From Actinomycetota bacterium (GTDB lineage: Bacteria > Actinomycetota > Actinomycetes > S36-B12), in contig JAPLBU010000427.1 of assembly GCA_026392575.1 (NCBI GenBank), positions 1 to 6,202 on the forward strand: 6,202 nucleotides of DNA, read 5' to 3'. Numbering within the stretch: the first letter of the stretch is position 1; the number at the start of each line of letters is the position of its first letter. Below the pieces are notes generated by a model that did not search any database, had not been told where the DNA came from, and saw only the letters and a program-made list of their open reading frames with translations. The position numbers were made by a program, and so were the translations under genes. Below are positions 5,291-6,202 of this stretch, in pieces.

Positions 5291-5908
5291 ATGAGGCGTG
5301 TGGGACTCACCGGCGGCATCGGATCGGGCAAGTCGACGGTGGCGACGATGCTGGAGGCGCGCGGTGCGGTTGTCGTCGACGCCGACCTGATTGCCCGTCA
5401 ACTGGTCGAGCCGGGCGGCGCCGCCCTGGCTGAGCTCGTCACCGAGTTCGGTCCTCGGATCCTGGCGGCGGACGGCTCCCTGAGCCGCGCTGAGCTGGCC
5501 GCCATGGCGTTCAGTGACCAGCGGGCCACCGAGCGGCTCAACGCGATCATGCATCCGCTCATCCGCGCCGAGGCGGCCCGTCAGCTGGAAGAGCAGCCGG
5601 AAGCGGCTGTCGTCGTCTACGACATGCCGCTGCTGGTTGAGACGGGTCAGGCGGATCTCGTGGATGTCGTCGTGGTGGTCGACGTGCCGGAGGAGACGCA
5701 GGTCGACCGGGCGGTGCGCCTGCGCGGGCTCGACGAAGCCGATGTGATGCGCCGCATGGCCGTGCAGGCATCCCGGCCAGACCGGCTGGCGGCCGCGGAT
5801 GTCGTCATCGACAACGACGGACCGTTGCCCGACACCGAGGTGCAGGTCGACGTGCTGTGGGCCTCACTGATCGGTGGCGACCTGCTCAGCAACGACCTGA
5901 GCGACTGA
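5291..5908 (+). CDS. coaE: Dephospho-CoA kinase
   Basis: Catalyses the last step of coenzyme A synthesis in the cytoplasm, ATP-dependent 3'-phosphorylation of dephospho-CoA. The 205-residue product is a complete P-loop kinase of typical length. Walker A is G8-G-I-G-S-G-K14-S-T16. D30-A-D32 follows the second strand and is the expected acidic/substrate site. N84-A-I-M-H-P-L holds the conserved HP (88-89). Y109-D-M-P-L-L-V-E116 is the conserved core strand, and R139/R142/R144 with the following helix (EADVMRRMAVQASRPDRL) make the lid. It ends VVIDNDG plus a short tail, with no GrpB-like C-terminal extension such as the mycobacterial enzyme carries. Start ATG 5291 fits the P-loop position and the leaderless -10. 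Placement after rpsA is the usual actinobacterial order. Its last 45 bp overlap the opposing ligase gene. Confidence 0.95.
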   Translation: MRRVGLTGGIGSGKSTVATMLEARGAVVVDADLIARQLVEPGGAALAELVTEFGPRILAADGSLSRAELAAMAFSDQRATERLNAIMHPLIRAEAARQLEEQPEAAVVVYDMPLLVETGQADLVDVVVVVDVPEETQVDRAVRLRGLDEADVMRRMAVQASRPDRLAAADVVIDNDGPLPDTEVQVDVLWASLIGGDLLSNDLSD

Positions 5909-6202
5909 CATCCGCTTGGTCTTGCCGGACGCGGTGTGCGGCAGCCCCGTGATTATGTGGACCTCCTTGGGACGCTTGTAGCCCGACAGTCGCGGTCTCA
6001 GCCAATCCTGCAGTTCGTCGATGTCGACATCCCCGACGATCGCGGCGCACACCCGCTGCCCCCAGCGCTCGTCCGGCATGCCGTAGACGGCGGCATCCTG
6101 GACGCCAGCGAATCCGAGGAGCACGCCCTCGACCTCGGCCGGGTAGACATTCATGCCACCGGAGATCACGAGGTCGGTGCGCCGACCGTCGATGTAGAGG
6201 TA
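5864..6202 (-). CDS. AMP-forming acyl-CoA synthetase/ligase, C-terminal domain (partial)
   Basis: The last 112 codons of an ANL-superfamily (AMP-binding) ligase gene whose 5' part lies beyond the right edge. These enzymes activate a carboxylate as acyl-AMP and then transfer it to CoA. The fragment contains the hinge A8 motif D-G-R-R-T-D-L-V-I-S-G-G-M-N-V-Y-P-A-E-V-E and the small C-terminal domain (VQDAAVYGMPDERWGQRV). The A10 motif is L-P-H-T-A-S-G-K-T-K-R, whose GK lysine (codon 5923-5921) is the predicted adenylation lysine. The stop is TGA 5866-5864. The substrate cannot be told from this part; medium or long fatty acids, or o-succinylbenzoate, are possible. It converges with coaE and overlaps it by 45 bp, with no terminator hairpin between the two. 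Confidence 0.88.
   Translation of the reverse strand, partial: YLYIDGRRTDLVISGGMNVYPAEVEGVLLGFAGVQDAAVYGMPDERWGQRVCAAIVGDVDIDELQDWLRPRLSGYKRPKEVHIITGLPHTASGKTKRMSVAQVVAEQVATDQ

Noticed and set aside
1..6202. CRISPR array, tRNA/rRNA genes, insertion sequence, toxin-antitoxin or phage defence system
   Set aside because: No regularly spaced repeats, tRNA-like cloverleaf, inverted terminal repeats, transposase, or defence-type protein was seen. All coding sequence is accounted for by housekeeping genes.

Overview
The window is high-GC DNA from a core chromosomal region of an actinomycete (Actinomycetota, probably Propionibacteriales or a near relative). The evidence is the GC-rich third codon positions, a Pol I with the actinobacterial motif-B tyrosine and no proofreading DxE, a four-domain actinobacterial ribosomal protein S1, and the order polA - rpsA - coaE beside a branched-chain amino acid transporter, an arrangement I recall from other actinomycetes. 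The family placement is a guess from protein flavour.

Layout, left to right. (1) 1-555, minus strand: the 5' part of a LivH-type branched-chain amino acid ABC permease gene. Its product has a signal peptide and an Ig-like extracytoplasmic domain ahead of the permease, and the gene runs off the left edge. (2) 556-695: its upstream region, with a Shine-Dalgarno sequence, a candidate -10 and four GTAAC/GTTAC-like elements about 11 bp apart. (3) 696-1124, minus: a PaaI-type hotdog acyl-CoA thioesterase. (4) 1125-1146: a 22-bp divergent promoter with overlapping -10 elements, firing left into the thioesterase and right into polA, apparently leaderless both ways. (5) 1147-3751, plus: polA, broken by a one-base frameshift near 2162-2169, so that the 5' nuclease and polymerase halves lie in different frames. 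(6) 3840-5188, plus: rpsA, carrying an apparent internal deletion of about 100 nt at about 4089-4094. This leaves an 88-codon and a 361-codon reading frame joined by an ATGA overlap. (7) 5206-5237: a 14-bp perfect terminator stem closed by a UNCG-type loop. (8) 5291-5908, plus: coaE, also with a leaderless-type promoter. (9) 5864-6202, minus: the 3' end of an AMP-forming acyl-CoA ligase gene, overlapping the coaE tail by 45 bp.

Functionally this is housekeeping: replication repair (Pol I), translation (S1), the last step of CoA synthesis (CoaE), and acyl-CoA handling (ligase, thioesterase) next to amino acid uptake. I found no mobile element, CRISPR array, RNA gene, phage gene or novel multi-gene system. 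The points worth a second look are the two lesions in adjacent core genes (most likely sequence or assembly faults, but checkable), the symmetrical divergent leaderless promoter, and the phased operator-like repeats upstream of livH.
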